From positions 1 to 52,343 of the forward strand of contig VGHA01000011.1 of the NCBI GenBank assembly GCA_016868375.1: a stretch of 52,343 nt of DNA. Direction: 5' to 3'. The notes under the pieces were generated by a model. That model did not search any database and was not told the origin of the DNA. It worked only from the letters and a program-made list of their open reading frames with translations. This document shows positions 28,519 to 36,567 of the stretch, piece by piece (position 1 is the stretch's first letter; each line of letters begins with the position of its first letter). The DNA comes from Betaproteobacteria bacterium. Its GTDB lineage: Bacteria; Pseudomonadota; Gammaproteobacteria; Burkholderiales; Burkholderiaceae_E. The position numbers and the translations under genes were made by a program.

Positions 28519-29289
28519 ATGACCGCCCAGACCGCCGCCGCGTCCGATACCGCCCCCAACGCCATCGAGATCACCGGGCTGTCGAAATGGTTTGGCGAGT
28601 TTCAGGCGCTGCGCGATATCTCGCTCACGGTTCGCAAAGGCGAGCGGATCGTGGTGTGCGGCCCATCGGGCTCAGGCAAATCCACGCTGATCCGCTGCAT
28701 CAATCGCCTGGAGATTCACCAGCGTGGGCGCATCGTCGTCAACGGAACCGAGCTGAGCGATGACCTGAAAAATATCGACCAGGTGCGCTCGGAAGTCGGC
28801 ATGGTGTTTCAGCACTTCAACCTGTTTCCTCACCTGACCGTGCTTGATAACTGCACGCTGGCGCCGATCTGGGTGCGCAAGCAGCCGCGCGCCGCTGCGG
28901 ACGCCACCGCGATGCGGCTTCTCGAGCGCGTGCGGATTGCCGATCAGGCGCACAAGTACCCGGGGCAACTGTCAGGCGGCCAGCAGCAGCGCGTGGCCAT
29001 TGCTCGGGCACTGTGCATGAACCCATCCATCATGCTGTTCGATGAGCCCACCTCGGCGCTTGACCCGGAAATGGTCAAAGAGGTGCTGGACACCATGATC
29101 ATGCTGGCGCGCGAGGGCATGACGATGCTCTGCGTGACGCACGAGATGGGCTTTGCCCGCGCGGTCGCCGATCGGGTGATCTTCATGGACCGCGGGGAAA
29201 TCGTTGAACAGAACACGCCGGACGCGTTCTTCGACTCGCCCCAGAATGAGCGCACCCAGCAGTTCTTAAGCCAGATCCTCGACCGTTAA
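28519..29289 (+). CDS. aapP: General L-amino acid ABC transporter, ATPase AapP
   Basis: A 256-residue ABC ATPase. Walker [10 protein letters not shown] is at 48-56, the signature LSGGQQQ at 151-157, Walker B IMLFDE at 171-176 and the switch histidine in VTHEMGFA. It drives uptake through AapQM. GGAG sits upstream of the ATG. The next gene is convergent, 21 bases away, with no obvious terminator between. Confidence 0.96.
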   Translation: MTAQTAAASDTAPNAIEITGLSKWFGEFQALRDISLTVRKGERIVVCGPSGSGKSTLIRCINRLEIHQRGRIVVNGTELSDDLKNIDQVRSEVGMVFQHFNLFPHLTVLDNCTLAPIWVRKQPRAAADATAMRLLERVRIADQAHKYPGQLSGGQQQRVAIARALCMNPSIMLFDEPTSALDPEMVKEVLDTMIMLAREGMTMLCVTHEMGFARAVADRVIFMDRGEIVEQNTPDAFFDSPQNERTQQFLSQILDR

Positions 29290-29310
29290 GCCGGCGCGCT
29301 GGGCATTGCG

Positions 29311-31158
29311 TCAGGCCGCGGGTTCGCCCGCTGCCTGCGCGGCCCACATTCGCGAGTACACGCCACCCTGCGCGAGCAGACCCTCATGCGCGCCACGCTC
29401 GACGATACGACCTGCCTCAAGCACCAGGATCTGATCGGCGTCGACGATGGTGGACAGCCGGTGCGCGATCACCAGTGCTGTTCGGCCCGCCGCCGCCGCG
29501 CGTAACGCCTGCTGAATCGCCTGCTCATTGCGGGTGTCGAGCGCAGAGGTGGCCTCGTCAAGCAGCAGCACCGGCGGATTCTTGAGCAGCGTTCTGGCTA
29601 TGGCCACGCGCTGCTTTTCACCACCCGAGAGCTTCAAGCCGCGCTCGCCAACTGGGCTCTCGTAGCCCTGCGGCAGCGCCGAGATGAAGTCATGGAGCTG
29701 CGCCGCACGCGAAACGCGTTCGATGTCCTCGGGGCCTGCCTCGGTGGATCCGTAGGCAATGTTGTAGCGGATCGTGTCATTGAAGAGCACCGTGTCCTGG
29801 GGAACGATGCCGATGGCCGCGCGAAGGCTCTGCTGCGTTACCGAACGCAGATCCTGCCCGTCGATCAGGATGCGTCCGGCGCTCACGTCATAGAAGCGAA
29901 ACATCAGCCGGGCGAGCGTGGATTTTCCCGCGCCGCTTGAGCCGACCACCGCGGTGGTCGTGCCCGGCGCAATCACGAAATCGATTTCGTGCAGGATCGG
30001 ACGCGCGGCATCGTAGTGAAAGCCGACGCGCTCAAAGCGGATTTCAGGGCCCGCGCCCACTGCGAGCGGCCTGGCATCGGGGGCGTCCGCCACTTCGCGC
30101 TTCTCGGACAGCAGTCGGAACATGCGCTCCATGTCGGTGAGCGCCTGCTTGATTTCCCGATAGAGCACACCCAGAAAATTGAGCGGAATATAAAGCTGGA
30201 TCATGAACGCATTGACCAGCACCAGATCGCCCAGCGTCATCTCGCCGGACATGACCCCGGACACCGCTCGCCACATCAGGAGTGACACCGCCACGGCAAT
30301 GATGGTGGCCTGCCCGAAGTTCAACAGCGATAGCGAAGCCTGCGAGCGGATCGCCGCACGCATTCGCTTGCGAAGCTCAACGTCATAGCGTTCGGCTTCA
30401 AAGCGCTCGTTGCCGAAATACTTGATGGTTTCGTAGTTGAGGAGCGCATCGATGGCGCGTGTGCTCGCGCGCGAGTCCTGCTCGTTCATTTCGCGCCGGA
30501 AATGCGTGCGCCACTCGGTGACCCGTATGGTGTAGATCACATACACCACCAGCGCCACCAGCGCGATCATTCCAAACGAGGCTTCGTAGTGCCAGAACAG
30601 ATAGCCGATCACCAGTGACACTTCGATGACCGTGGGCAGAATGCTGTAGAGCGTGTACGAGATCAGGCTGGAAACGCCCTGCGAGCCGCGCTCGATATCA
30701 CGCGTCATGCCGCCCATCTGTCGCTCAAGATGAAAGCGCAGCGACATATCAAACAGATGGCGAAAGACCTGCAAAACGATCGTGCGGTTCGCCTCGTGGG
30801 TGACTCTGGCAAAGATCAGCTCGCGAAGCTCGGTAAAGAGCGATACCGATAGCCGCAGCAAACCGTAGCCCACGATGAGCGCCACCGGTACCGCGATCGC
30901 GGCGCGCGCGGCCGCGTCCGGGGTGTCGAGCACATCGACGACCGCTTTCAGCAGCAGCGGCACCCCGACGTTGGCAATCTTGGCGGCGACCAGGCAGGCG
31001 AGCGCAAACAGTACGCGGCCGCGCCAGGCCCAGAGGTATGGCAGCAGGCGTGAAACGGTCTGCCAGTCGCCCTGAACGGGCTGATGGGTCTGATTCGCGC
31101 TCCGGCCTGGCGTGGCGGAAGCAGACGGCGCCGCAGCGCGCCGGGCATGGTCTCGCAT
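29311..31158 (-). CDS. Atm1-type ABC exporter (fused permease and ATPase)
   Basis: A 615-residue half-transporter. A basic, Ala/Pro-rich N terminus of about 40 residues precedes six membrane segments, then the ATPase domain from about residue 360 with Walker A GSSGAGKST, signature LSGGEKQ, Walker B VLLLDEATSALD and IAHRLST. The stretch NYETIKYFGNE and FHLERQMGG are characteristic of the Atm1/HMT1 group, which exports glutathione conjugates or glutathione-metal complexes. The substrate here is unknown. It is divergent from the thioesterase gene, with 36 bases between the two starts. Confidence 0.9.
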   Translation of the reverse strand: MRDHARRAAAPSASATPGRSANQTHQPVQGDWQTVSRLLPYLWAWRGRVLFALACLVAAKIANVGVPLLLKAVVDVLDTPDAAARAAIAVPVALIVGYGLLRLSVSLFTELRELIFARVTHEANRTIVLQVFRHLFDMSLRFHLERQMGGMTRDIERGSQGVSSLISYTLYSILPTVIEVSLVIGYLFWHYEASFGMIALVALVVYVIYTIRVTEWRTHFRREMNEQDSRASTRAIDALLNYETIKYFGNERFEAERYDVELRKRMRAAIRSQASLSLLNFGQATIIAVAVSLLMWRAVSGVMSGEMTLGDLVLVNAFMIQLYIPLNFLGVLYREIKQALTDMERMFRLLSEKREVADAPDARPLAVGAGPEIRFERVGFHYDAARPILHEIDFVIAPGTTTAVVGSSGAGKSTLARLMFRFYDVSAGRILIDGQDLRSVTQQSLRAAIGIVPQDTVLFNDTIRYNIAYGSTEAGPEDIERVSRAAQLHDFISALPQGYESPVGERGLKLSGGEKQRVAIARTLLKNPPVLLLDEATSALDTRNEQAIQQALRAAAAGRTALVIAHRLSTIVDADQILVLEAGRIVERGAHEGLLAQGGVYSRMWAAQAAGEPAA

Positions 31159-31194
31159 CGGGATTGTTATCGATAAGCGGAAAGGAGCAGTATT

Positions 31195-31662
31195 GTGCGC
31201 TCAGACGATCAAGCGAGACTTCGCGCCATGACCAACGAGCGCCCGACCCAGCAACCCCCGGCAACCGAAAGTGCCCCACCCGGGCACTCTCTGGCGTTGC
31301 GCGTGGTGCCGATGCCCGCCGATGTCAACGCCAATGGCGACATATTCGGCGGCTGGGTCATGGCGCAGGTCGATATTGCCGGTGGCATCTGCGCAGCGCG
31401 GCGAGCGCGAGGTCGCGTGGCAACGGTCGCGGTTAACGCATTTCAATTCCGACAGCCGATCTCGGTGGGCGACGTGGTGTCGTTCTACGCGCATATCGAA
31501 CGGGCGGGTCGAACCTCGGTCACTGTTCATGTCGAGGTCATCGCGGAACGCAACCCGGCCAGGCCCGTCGTGGTGAAGGTCACTGAAGCCACGCTGACTT
31601 ATGTCGCGATCGACGAGTCAGGCGCAAAGCGCGAGCTTCCGAACGCCGAAGCGGCGGACTGA
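31195..31662 (+). CDS. Acyl-CoA thioesterase, YciA-like hotdog fold
   Basis: A 155-residue hotdog protein that hydrolyses acyl-CoA esters in the cytoplasm. The catalytic region NANGDIFGGWVMAQVDIAGG and the second-strand NAFQFRQPISVGDVV match YciA. The GTG at 31195 is chosen because AAAGGAG lies at 31181-31187, seven bases upstream; an ATG at 31228 has no such site. The first 30 residues are variable. The last 64 bases overlap the 3' end of the convergent hydrolase gene. Confidence 0.88.
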   Translation: MRSDDQARLRAMTNERPTQQPPATESAPPGHSLALRVVPMPADVNANGDIFGGWVMAQVDIAGGICAARRARGRVATVAVNAFQFRQPISVGDVVSFYAHIERAGRTSVTVHVEVIAERNPARPVVVKVTEATLTYVAIDESGAKRELPNAEAAD

Positions 31663-32444
31663 TCCGGGATGAATATGGAGGTCAACCTGAGCGCCAACGC
31701 CTGGGCCCACACCGCGCATCCCGCCTCGCCGGGGTGAAAGCCATCGGAGGCGAGCAGCGCGGGATCATCCAGCCTTGGCAGCACCTGATGCAACGCGCCC
31801 GGTCGGGTCTGGCTCCAGTGACCGAGCGCCCGGTCGTAGCGACGTGCCTGCAAGCCGAGCCAGCTGCGCAGCGGCTGCGGCAACGCGGTAAAGCGCTCCA
31901 TCGGCGGCAGTCCTGAAAACAGTGTCACTGCCACGCCTAAGCCGCGCAGCTGTTCATGGATGCGGTCAAGATCGGCAAGCCAGCGGGGTATCGGCGTGGC
32001 GCGGGTGACATCATTGACGCCCACCACCACGAGCGCAACATCAAAGCGGGATGACGCGGATGAGTCGGCCGGCAAACCGCGCTCAAGCAGCGCCGGCAGA
32101 TCAGCGGCCGCCGCACCGGTTCGGGCGATCAGCTGCCAGCGTCTGGGCGCAACGCCAGCCAGCGCAAGCGCCTCGACCAGTTGCCCGGACAGGGCCTGCG
32201 ACTGATTCGACACTCCCACGCCAGCGGCCGATGAATCACCAACGATCAGAAGCCGCTTGTCGGATGAGCGGTCGGCGGGCCCCTGCCCTTCGCGCTGCCC
32301 TGCAGCCTCAGGAAGCCGCAGCGCGTCGCGGCGCACGCGCCGGCCCTGCAGCAGCATCAGCGGCGCCGCTGGCGCAAGCAGCGCGAGCGCCAGCGCCTCG
32401 CGCGGCGAACTCAGCGCGGGAGGGGTAAGGACTCGAGTCTGCAC
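31599..32444 (-). CDS. SGNH/GDSL-type hydrolase
   Basis: A 281-residue esterase-like protein. A hydrophobic N-terminal stretch (about residues 17-32) could be a membrane anchor or uncleaved signal. The catalytic Ser71 lies in VGDSSAAGVG, the GxND block is GVNDVT, and Asp/His of the triad are in SDGFHPGEAG. The substrate is unknown. The GTG at 32444 overlaps the xdhC-family gene by 34 bases; no better start keeps the hydrophobic stretch. The 3' end overlaps the thioesterase gene. Confidence 0.82.
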   Translation of the reverse strand: MQTRVLTPPALSSPREALALALLAPAAPLMLLQGRRVRRDALRLPEAAGQREGQGPADRSSDKRLLIVGDSSAAGVGVSNQSQALSGQLVEALALAGVAPRRWQLIARTGAAAADLPALLERGLPADSSASSRFDVALVVVGVNDVTRATPIPRWLADLDRIHEQLRGLGVAVTLFSGLPPMERFTALPQPLRSWLGLQARRYDRALGHWSQTRPGALHQVLPRLDDPALLASDGFHPGEAGCAVWAQALALRLTSIFIPDQSAASAFGSSRFAPDSSIAT

Positions 32445-33430
32445 TCAGTGGCCGAACCGCTCCAGTCTGCCAGCGGTCCCGAAAGATCGATGCCGCGCCG
32501 AGTGGCGGTCATTTCCGCAACGATTGCCAACGCGATTTCGGGCGGCGTGAGCGCACCGATGGACAGCCCCGCGGGCCCGCGCAGGCGATCGACCTCTTCG
32601 CGCGACAAATCAAATTCAAGCAGCCGTTCGCGACGCCGATCGTTGTTGCGCCGCGACCCGATGGCAGCGATGTAAAACGCCGGCGTTTTCAATGCTTCGA
32701 TCAGCGCCAGATCATCGAGCTTGGGATCGTGCGTGACGCACACGACCGCGCTGTTGGCATCGAGCTGCATCGCGAGCACCAGATCATCGGGCATCTGGGA
32801 CGACAGCGTCACGCCTGGCTGGGCCTGCCAGGTGCCGTGATATTCGGGGCGCGGATCGCAGATGGTGACCTGGTAGTCAAGCATCAATGCCATGCTGGCC
32901 AGGTAATGGGACAACTGGCCCGCGCCGATCACCAGCAGCCGGTACCGTGGGCCATGAACCGTGCGAAGCGACTGGCCATCAAAGGCCACAATATCGCCCG
33001 CCTGTGCCACCCGCAGTGTTGCCACGCCCGTTTGCATATCGAGCGAGCGTTGCACCACCTGATGGGCCTCGATACGTGACAGAAGATCGCGCAGACCCGA
33101 TTTGGTGGACAGGGGCTCGAGCACCACCTGGACCGTGCCGCCACACGGCAGACCGAAGCGCTGAACTTCCTCGGCGGTCTCGCCGTAAATCGTACTCATG
33201 GGGAGCGCCGAATCGAGGTCGCCCTCGCGCAGACGACGGATCAGGTCGTCTTCGATACAGCCGCCCGACACCGAGCCCGCCACCTGGCCATCGTCGCGGA
33301 TGATCATCAGTGACCCAGGCGGCCGCGGCGCGGACCCCCAGGTGCGAACAACGGTGCTGAGCGTGACACGGTGGCCCGCATCCATCCATTGGATCGCGGT
33401 GCGCAGGACTTCGACATCGATGCTGTTCAT
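32411..33430 (-). CDS. XdhC/CoxI family protein
   Basis: A 339-residue protein with an N-terminal XdhC/CoxI domain (TLSTVVRTWGSAPRPPGS, SVSGGCIEDD) and a C-terminal Rossmann domain (LLVIGAGQLSHYLA, AAIGSRRNN). XdhC proteins bind molybdenum cofactor and add sulfur for insertion into xanthine dehydrogenase-type enzymes. No molybdenum hydroxylase gene is in the window, so the client is unknown. Full length; ATG start at 33430. Confidence 0.9.
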   Translation of the reverse strand: MNSIDVEVLRTAIQWMDAGHRVTLSTVVRTWGSAPRPPGSLMIIRDDGQVAGSVSGGCIEDDLIRRLREGDLDSALPMSTIYGETAEEVQRFGLPCGGTVQVVLEPLSTKSGLRDLLSRIEAHQVVQRSLDMQTGVATLRVAQAGDIVAFDGQSLRTVHGPRYRLLVIGAGQLSHYLASMALMLDYQVTICDPRPEYHGTWQAQPGVTLSSQMPDDLVLAMQLDANSAVVCVTHDPKLDDLALIEALKTPAFYIAAIGSRRNNDRRRERLLEFDLSREEVDRLRGPAGLSIGALTPPEIALAIVAEMTATRRGIDLSGPLADWSGSATECRLESLPLPR

Positions 33431-33472
33431 GCGGCACTCCGAATGCTATGAAACGCCCGAGCGGGTCGGACG

Positions 33473-33497
33473 CGCGCGGCAGCCACGCCGCCGCGCG
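33473..33497. terminator. Stem-loop between hsp20 and the XdhC-family gene
   Basis: A perfect 8-bp stem, CGCGCGGC (33473-33480) and GCCGCGCG (33490-33497), with a 9-base loop lies in the 124-base gap. No T run follows. It may end or slow hsp20 transcription. Confidence 0.35.
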
Positions 33498-33554
33498 AGA
33501 GATAAGCATACGGGATCCGCCGCAATGGCGCAGGGCGCAGCCCCACCAGCGCCG

Positions 33555-34043
33555 CTAGTCGATGTGCACCGTGTGCCGGCGCGCGCGCTCGACCTTGGGC
33601 AGGGTGAGCGTCAGTACCCCATCGCGGAATACGGCTTTCGCCTTCGATCCGTCGACTGCGGCGGGCAAACCCACTGTCCGGCTGAACGCGCCATGCGAGA
33701 TTTCGCAGCGATACAGGTCGCCAGCCTCCGCTTTTTCCTCGCATCGTGTTTCGCCGCGCAGCGTCACGCTGTCCTCGCCGACAGAGATCTCGAGTTCGCT
33801 CTTGTCGATTCCTGGAACCTCGGCCCGCATCAGGATGTCGTCTTCCCGGTCAACGATGTCAACTTTGGGAAGACGGGGCTCGGCCCAGCCGATCTCGCCG
33901 AGCGACGGCCAATCGGTGCGCCAGGGCCGCATCCAGCCGCGCCGCGCAAGCAGCCGGTCAAACAGTCGATCCATCTCATCAAAGGGCGACGCCATCCGGA
34001 CCAGCTTGGCCTCCTGAATCTCGGTGGTTTTCTCCTCAGCCAT
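33555..34043 (-). CDS. Small heat shock protein, Hsp20/alpha-crystallin family
   Basis: A 162-residue ATP-independent holdase. The alpha-crystallin domain spans about residues 55-160 and includes ILMRAEVPGIDKSELEISV and the VFRDGVLTLTLPK strand. The N-terminal region has FDEMDRLFDRLL, common in this group. The C-terminal IxI motif of many Hsp20 proteins is absent; the protein ends HTVHID. The ATG at 34043 has AAAGGAG eight bases upstream. The gene follows a broken groEL paralogue by 42 bases, suggesting they once formed one stress operon. Confidence 0.93.
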   Translation of the reverse strand: MAEEKTTEIQEAKLVRMASPFDEMDRLFDRLLARRGWMRPWRTDWPSLGEIGWAEPRLPKVDIVDREDDILMRAEVPGIDKSELEISVGEDSVTLRGETRCEEKAEAGDLYRCEISHGAFSRTVGLPAAVDGSKAKAVFRDGVLTLTLPKVERARRHTVHID

Positions 34044-34085
34044 GGTCTTGCTCCTTTCGGTTGGGTGAGACAAATCAGGCGGTCA

Positions 34086-34824
34086 TCAGGGCGCACCGGT
34101 ATCGACACCGGCCGGTTCGCGCTCTCGGGTCACGATTTCGGTCATCGTCGCTTCGGTGAGCAGCAGCAGACTCGCCACCGACACGGCGTTTTCCAGTGCA
34201 ACCCGCACCACGCGCGTCGGATCGATGATTCCGGCCTCGAACAGGTCGACATAGCGACCGCGTGCCGCATCAAAGCCCACCGAGCCGCCCCCGGCCAGCG
34301 TTCGCTCGACGACCACGCCCGGGTCGGCGGCCGAGTTCTCAGCAATCGTTCGCGCCGGCGCCTCGAGCGCTCGCAGCAGAATCTGCATGCCGGTTCGCTC
34401 ATCGCCCTCAGCCAACCCGAGCTCGGCGCGCAGCGCCGGTACGGCCTGCAGCAGAGCCAGTCCGCCGCCGGCCACAATTCCCTCAGCGACCGCCGCGCGG
34501 GTCGCTGCAATCGCATCTTCGAAGGCGTCCTTGCGCGCCCGCATTTCGGCTTCGCTGGGCGCGCCCACCCTCACGACGGCCACCCCGCCGGCCAGCCGCG
34601 CGATTCGCTCCTTTAAGCGATCACGGTCATAGTCGCTTGCGGCCTCGGCAAGCTGCGATCGCAGCTGCGCGATTCGGGCCGTGATGCGCTCGCGCTCGCC
34701 GGCCCCCCACCAGCGTGGTGGCCTCGCGGGTGACCAGCACCCGCCGGGCACGCCCAAGCTACGTGGCGCCCAAAAGAATCCGCTCGCGCGCCTCCGATCG
34801 GAACAACAGTTTCTTTGCTACCAT
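34086..34824 (-). pseudogene. groEL: Chaperonin GroEL paralogue, internally deleted and frameshifted
   Basis: The 5' end is intact: GGGGAG, then an ATG at 34824 and MVAKKLLFRSEARERILLGAT, the normal GroEL start. A TAG follows at 34759-34761, and the same frame continues with LGRARRVLVTREATTLVGG, which corresponds to about residue 318 onward of E. coli GroEL, so roughly 295 codons (all of the apical domain and most of the N-terminal equatorial domain) are gone. An extra base in the C run at 34703-34708 shifts the frame; after it the rest of the C-terminal half (ARIAQLRSQLAEAASDYDRD to the end) is uninterrupted. The tail lacks GGM repeats, so this was a divergent extra copy. An assembly error is possible. 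Confidence 0.85.
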
Positions 34825-34963
34825 CGCGCTCCCCAGCCGGGCCCGGTCGACTTCGGCGTCACCCCGCATCCCATCAGGCGCTCACGATAGGTGAGCACGG
34901 GTCTGCCGAGGTTGACGGTGCACAAGGCGACCACCGCATCAGCGCAACAAGGAGTCAGTGGCC

Positions 34964-35878
34964 GTGACGGAATCCTGGTTCAACAGCCTTGCTCAAATCG
35001 AGTGGTCACCCGAGTGGGTGACGGCAGCGACGCTGGTCGCCGTCCTGATCGCAGCGTTTGTCGTGCGCAGAGTGGTGCTCAACCTGCTCGCGCGCTTTTT
35101 TGATGCGCTGGCCGCACGATCGCCCTCGCTCGAGGAGAAAAAGCGCATCGCAACGCTGGCGCGCGTGCTCAGACACGCGGTGTCGCTCACGCTGATCATC
35201 CTGGCAGTGCTGGTGGGCCTTAACACCGTCGGTGTTTCAATCGCCCCAATTCTCGGCGCAGCGGGCGTCGCCGGTGTGGCAATCGGTTTCGGTGCGCAAA
35301 GCCTGGTCAAGGACTTTTTCAGCGGCATGTTTCTGCTGCTGGAAAACCAGATTCGCGTTGGCGACGTGGTGGAAATCGCGGGCAAGACCGGCGTGGTGGA
35401 AGAGCTCACACTGCGTCGAACCAAACTGCGCTCATTTGATGGCGCGGTGCACTACGTATCGAATGGTCTGATTACCACGGTCAGTAATTTTTCAACTGAA
35501 TTCGCGTTCGCAGTCGCTGATGTCGGCGTGTCTTACCGGGAGGATCTTGACCACGTGTATTCGGTGATGCGGGCCACCGCCGCCGAACTGCGCACCGATT
35601 CCCACTTCAGCGCTGCGATTGTCGATGCACTCGATATTGCCGGGGTCGAGCAGCTCGCCGATTCAGCCATTGTGATCCGGTGCCGGATGAAGACCGTCCC
35701 CGCCGAGCAATGGCGGGTTCGACGCGAATTTCTGAAGCGATTGAAGATCGCCTTCGACCGCGAAGGCATCTCGATTCCCTATCCGCATCGGATGCTGATT
35801 CAGGAGCCTGCGCCCGTCCGCGAGGCACTGGCGCGCGATCAGATCGCTCGAGACCGCGACGAGCCGAACCCGCGCTAG
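34964..35878 (+). CDS. Small-conductance mechanosensitive channel, MscS family
   Basis: A protein of about 304 residues. Two N-terminal hydrophobic helices are followed by the pore helix region GAAGVAGVAIGFGAQSLVKD and the beta domain beginning LLLENQIRVGDVVEIAGKTG, both hallmarks of MscS. It opens under membrane tension to release solutes during hypo-osmotic shock. Two GTG codons are possible; 34964 is nine bases from AGGAG and is preferred over 34958, which is only three bases away. The stop overlaps the convergent pdeM end by four bases. Confidence 0.92.
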   Translation: MTESWFNSLAQIEWSPEWVTAATLVAVLIAAFVVRRVVLNLLARFFDALAARSPSLEEKKRIATLARVLRHAVSLTLIILAVLVGLNTVGVSIAPILGAAGVAGVAIGFGAQSLVKDFFSGMFLLLENQIRVGDVVEIAGKTGVVEELTLRRTKLRSFDGAVHYVSNGLITTVSNFSTEFAFAVADVGVSYREDLDHVYSVMRATAAELRTDSHFSAAIVDALDIAGVEQLADSAIVIRCRMKTVPAEQWRVRREFLKRLKIAFDREGISIPYPHRMLIQEPAPVREALARDQIARDRDEPNPR

Positions 35879-36567
35879 GCCGAGCCTGCCCGCCACCGCG
35901 AACGCGCGCGGGGTCTGGCTGCCAGCGTCCCCACGTCGAACACCTGGCCATCGGCGATTGCGAAGGTGCGCTCGCCTGATTTTGCGCGCACCTCCCAGCC
36001 TCCGGTGAAATCGCCGAAAGCGGGCAGTACCAGTGCATCGCGCCGCAACCAGAAGCAGCCAAGACGTGCCCGATCAATCGCCCCTCGAAGGCTGATCACC
36101 GGGTGCACATGACCCGCAAGCTTGAAGCGGTCGGCGGGCTCATCAGGGTCATGACAGAGCGCAAACGCCGCACGTGCCAGAGGCGCCGTCAGGCACTCGA
36201 TCCCGCAGCGCTTGGGCGGATCGCCGGCCGCGTCATCATGGTTGCCGCGCACCATTCGGATCGGCAGCCTCGGATACCGGGCGCGCCAGAGCGCGAGCGC
36301 ATCGATCGCCGGTCCCTGCTGCGCCAAGGGGCCATGCAGAAAGTCTCCGAGCACGATCAGCTCGGCGGGTGCGTGGCGCTCGATCAGCGTCCCGAGACGA
36401 CCCAGTGTCGCAGCGGTGGTGCCCGCCGGCACCGGAATACCGGCACGCCTGAAGCTCTGCGCTTTTCCCAAGTGAAGATCGGCCACCAGCAGGCTGCGTG
36501 AATCGGTGAGCCATACCGCACGCTCGGGCAACAGCGTGACGCGATCGCTGCCGAGCTCGATCATCAT
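35875..36567 (-). CDS. pdeM: Ligase-associated DNA damage response phosphoesterase PdeM
   Basis: A 230-residue calcineurin-like metallophosphoesterase (called MPE in Pseudomonas). Metal-binding motifs are ADLHLGK (from residue 29), GDFLHG, RGNHDD and AGHVHP. It belongs to a conserved set with an Lhr-like helicase, an ATP-dependent ligase and a metallo-beta-lactamase-fold nuclease. The ATG overlaps the helicase stop as ATGA. The C-terminal end is Arg-rich. Confidence 0.92.
   Translation of the reverse strand: MMIELGSDRVTLLPERAVWLTDSRSLLVADLHLGKAQSFRRAGIPVPAGTTAATLGRLGTLIERHAPAELIVLGDFLHGPLAQQGPAIDALALWRARYPRLPIRMVRGNHDDAAGDPPKRCGIECLTAPLARAAFALCHDPDEPADRFKLAGHVHPVISLRGAIDRARLGCFWLRRDALVLPAFGDFTGGWEVRAKSGERTFAIADGQVFDVGTLAARPRARSRWRAGSA

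Noticed and set aside
34086-34757. The groEL 3' remnant as an intact gene starting at 34757
   Set aside because: The first codons of that frame are out of register with GroEL until the C6 run at 34703-34708, so it has no proper start and lacks most of the protein.
34880-34896. Inverted repeat GCTCAC/GTGAGC upstream of the groEL remnant, considered as a CIRCE heat-shock operator
   Set aside because: CIRCE has GCACTC and GAGTGC arms nine bases apart with flanking TTA/TAA; this repeat has different arms and a five-base centre.
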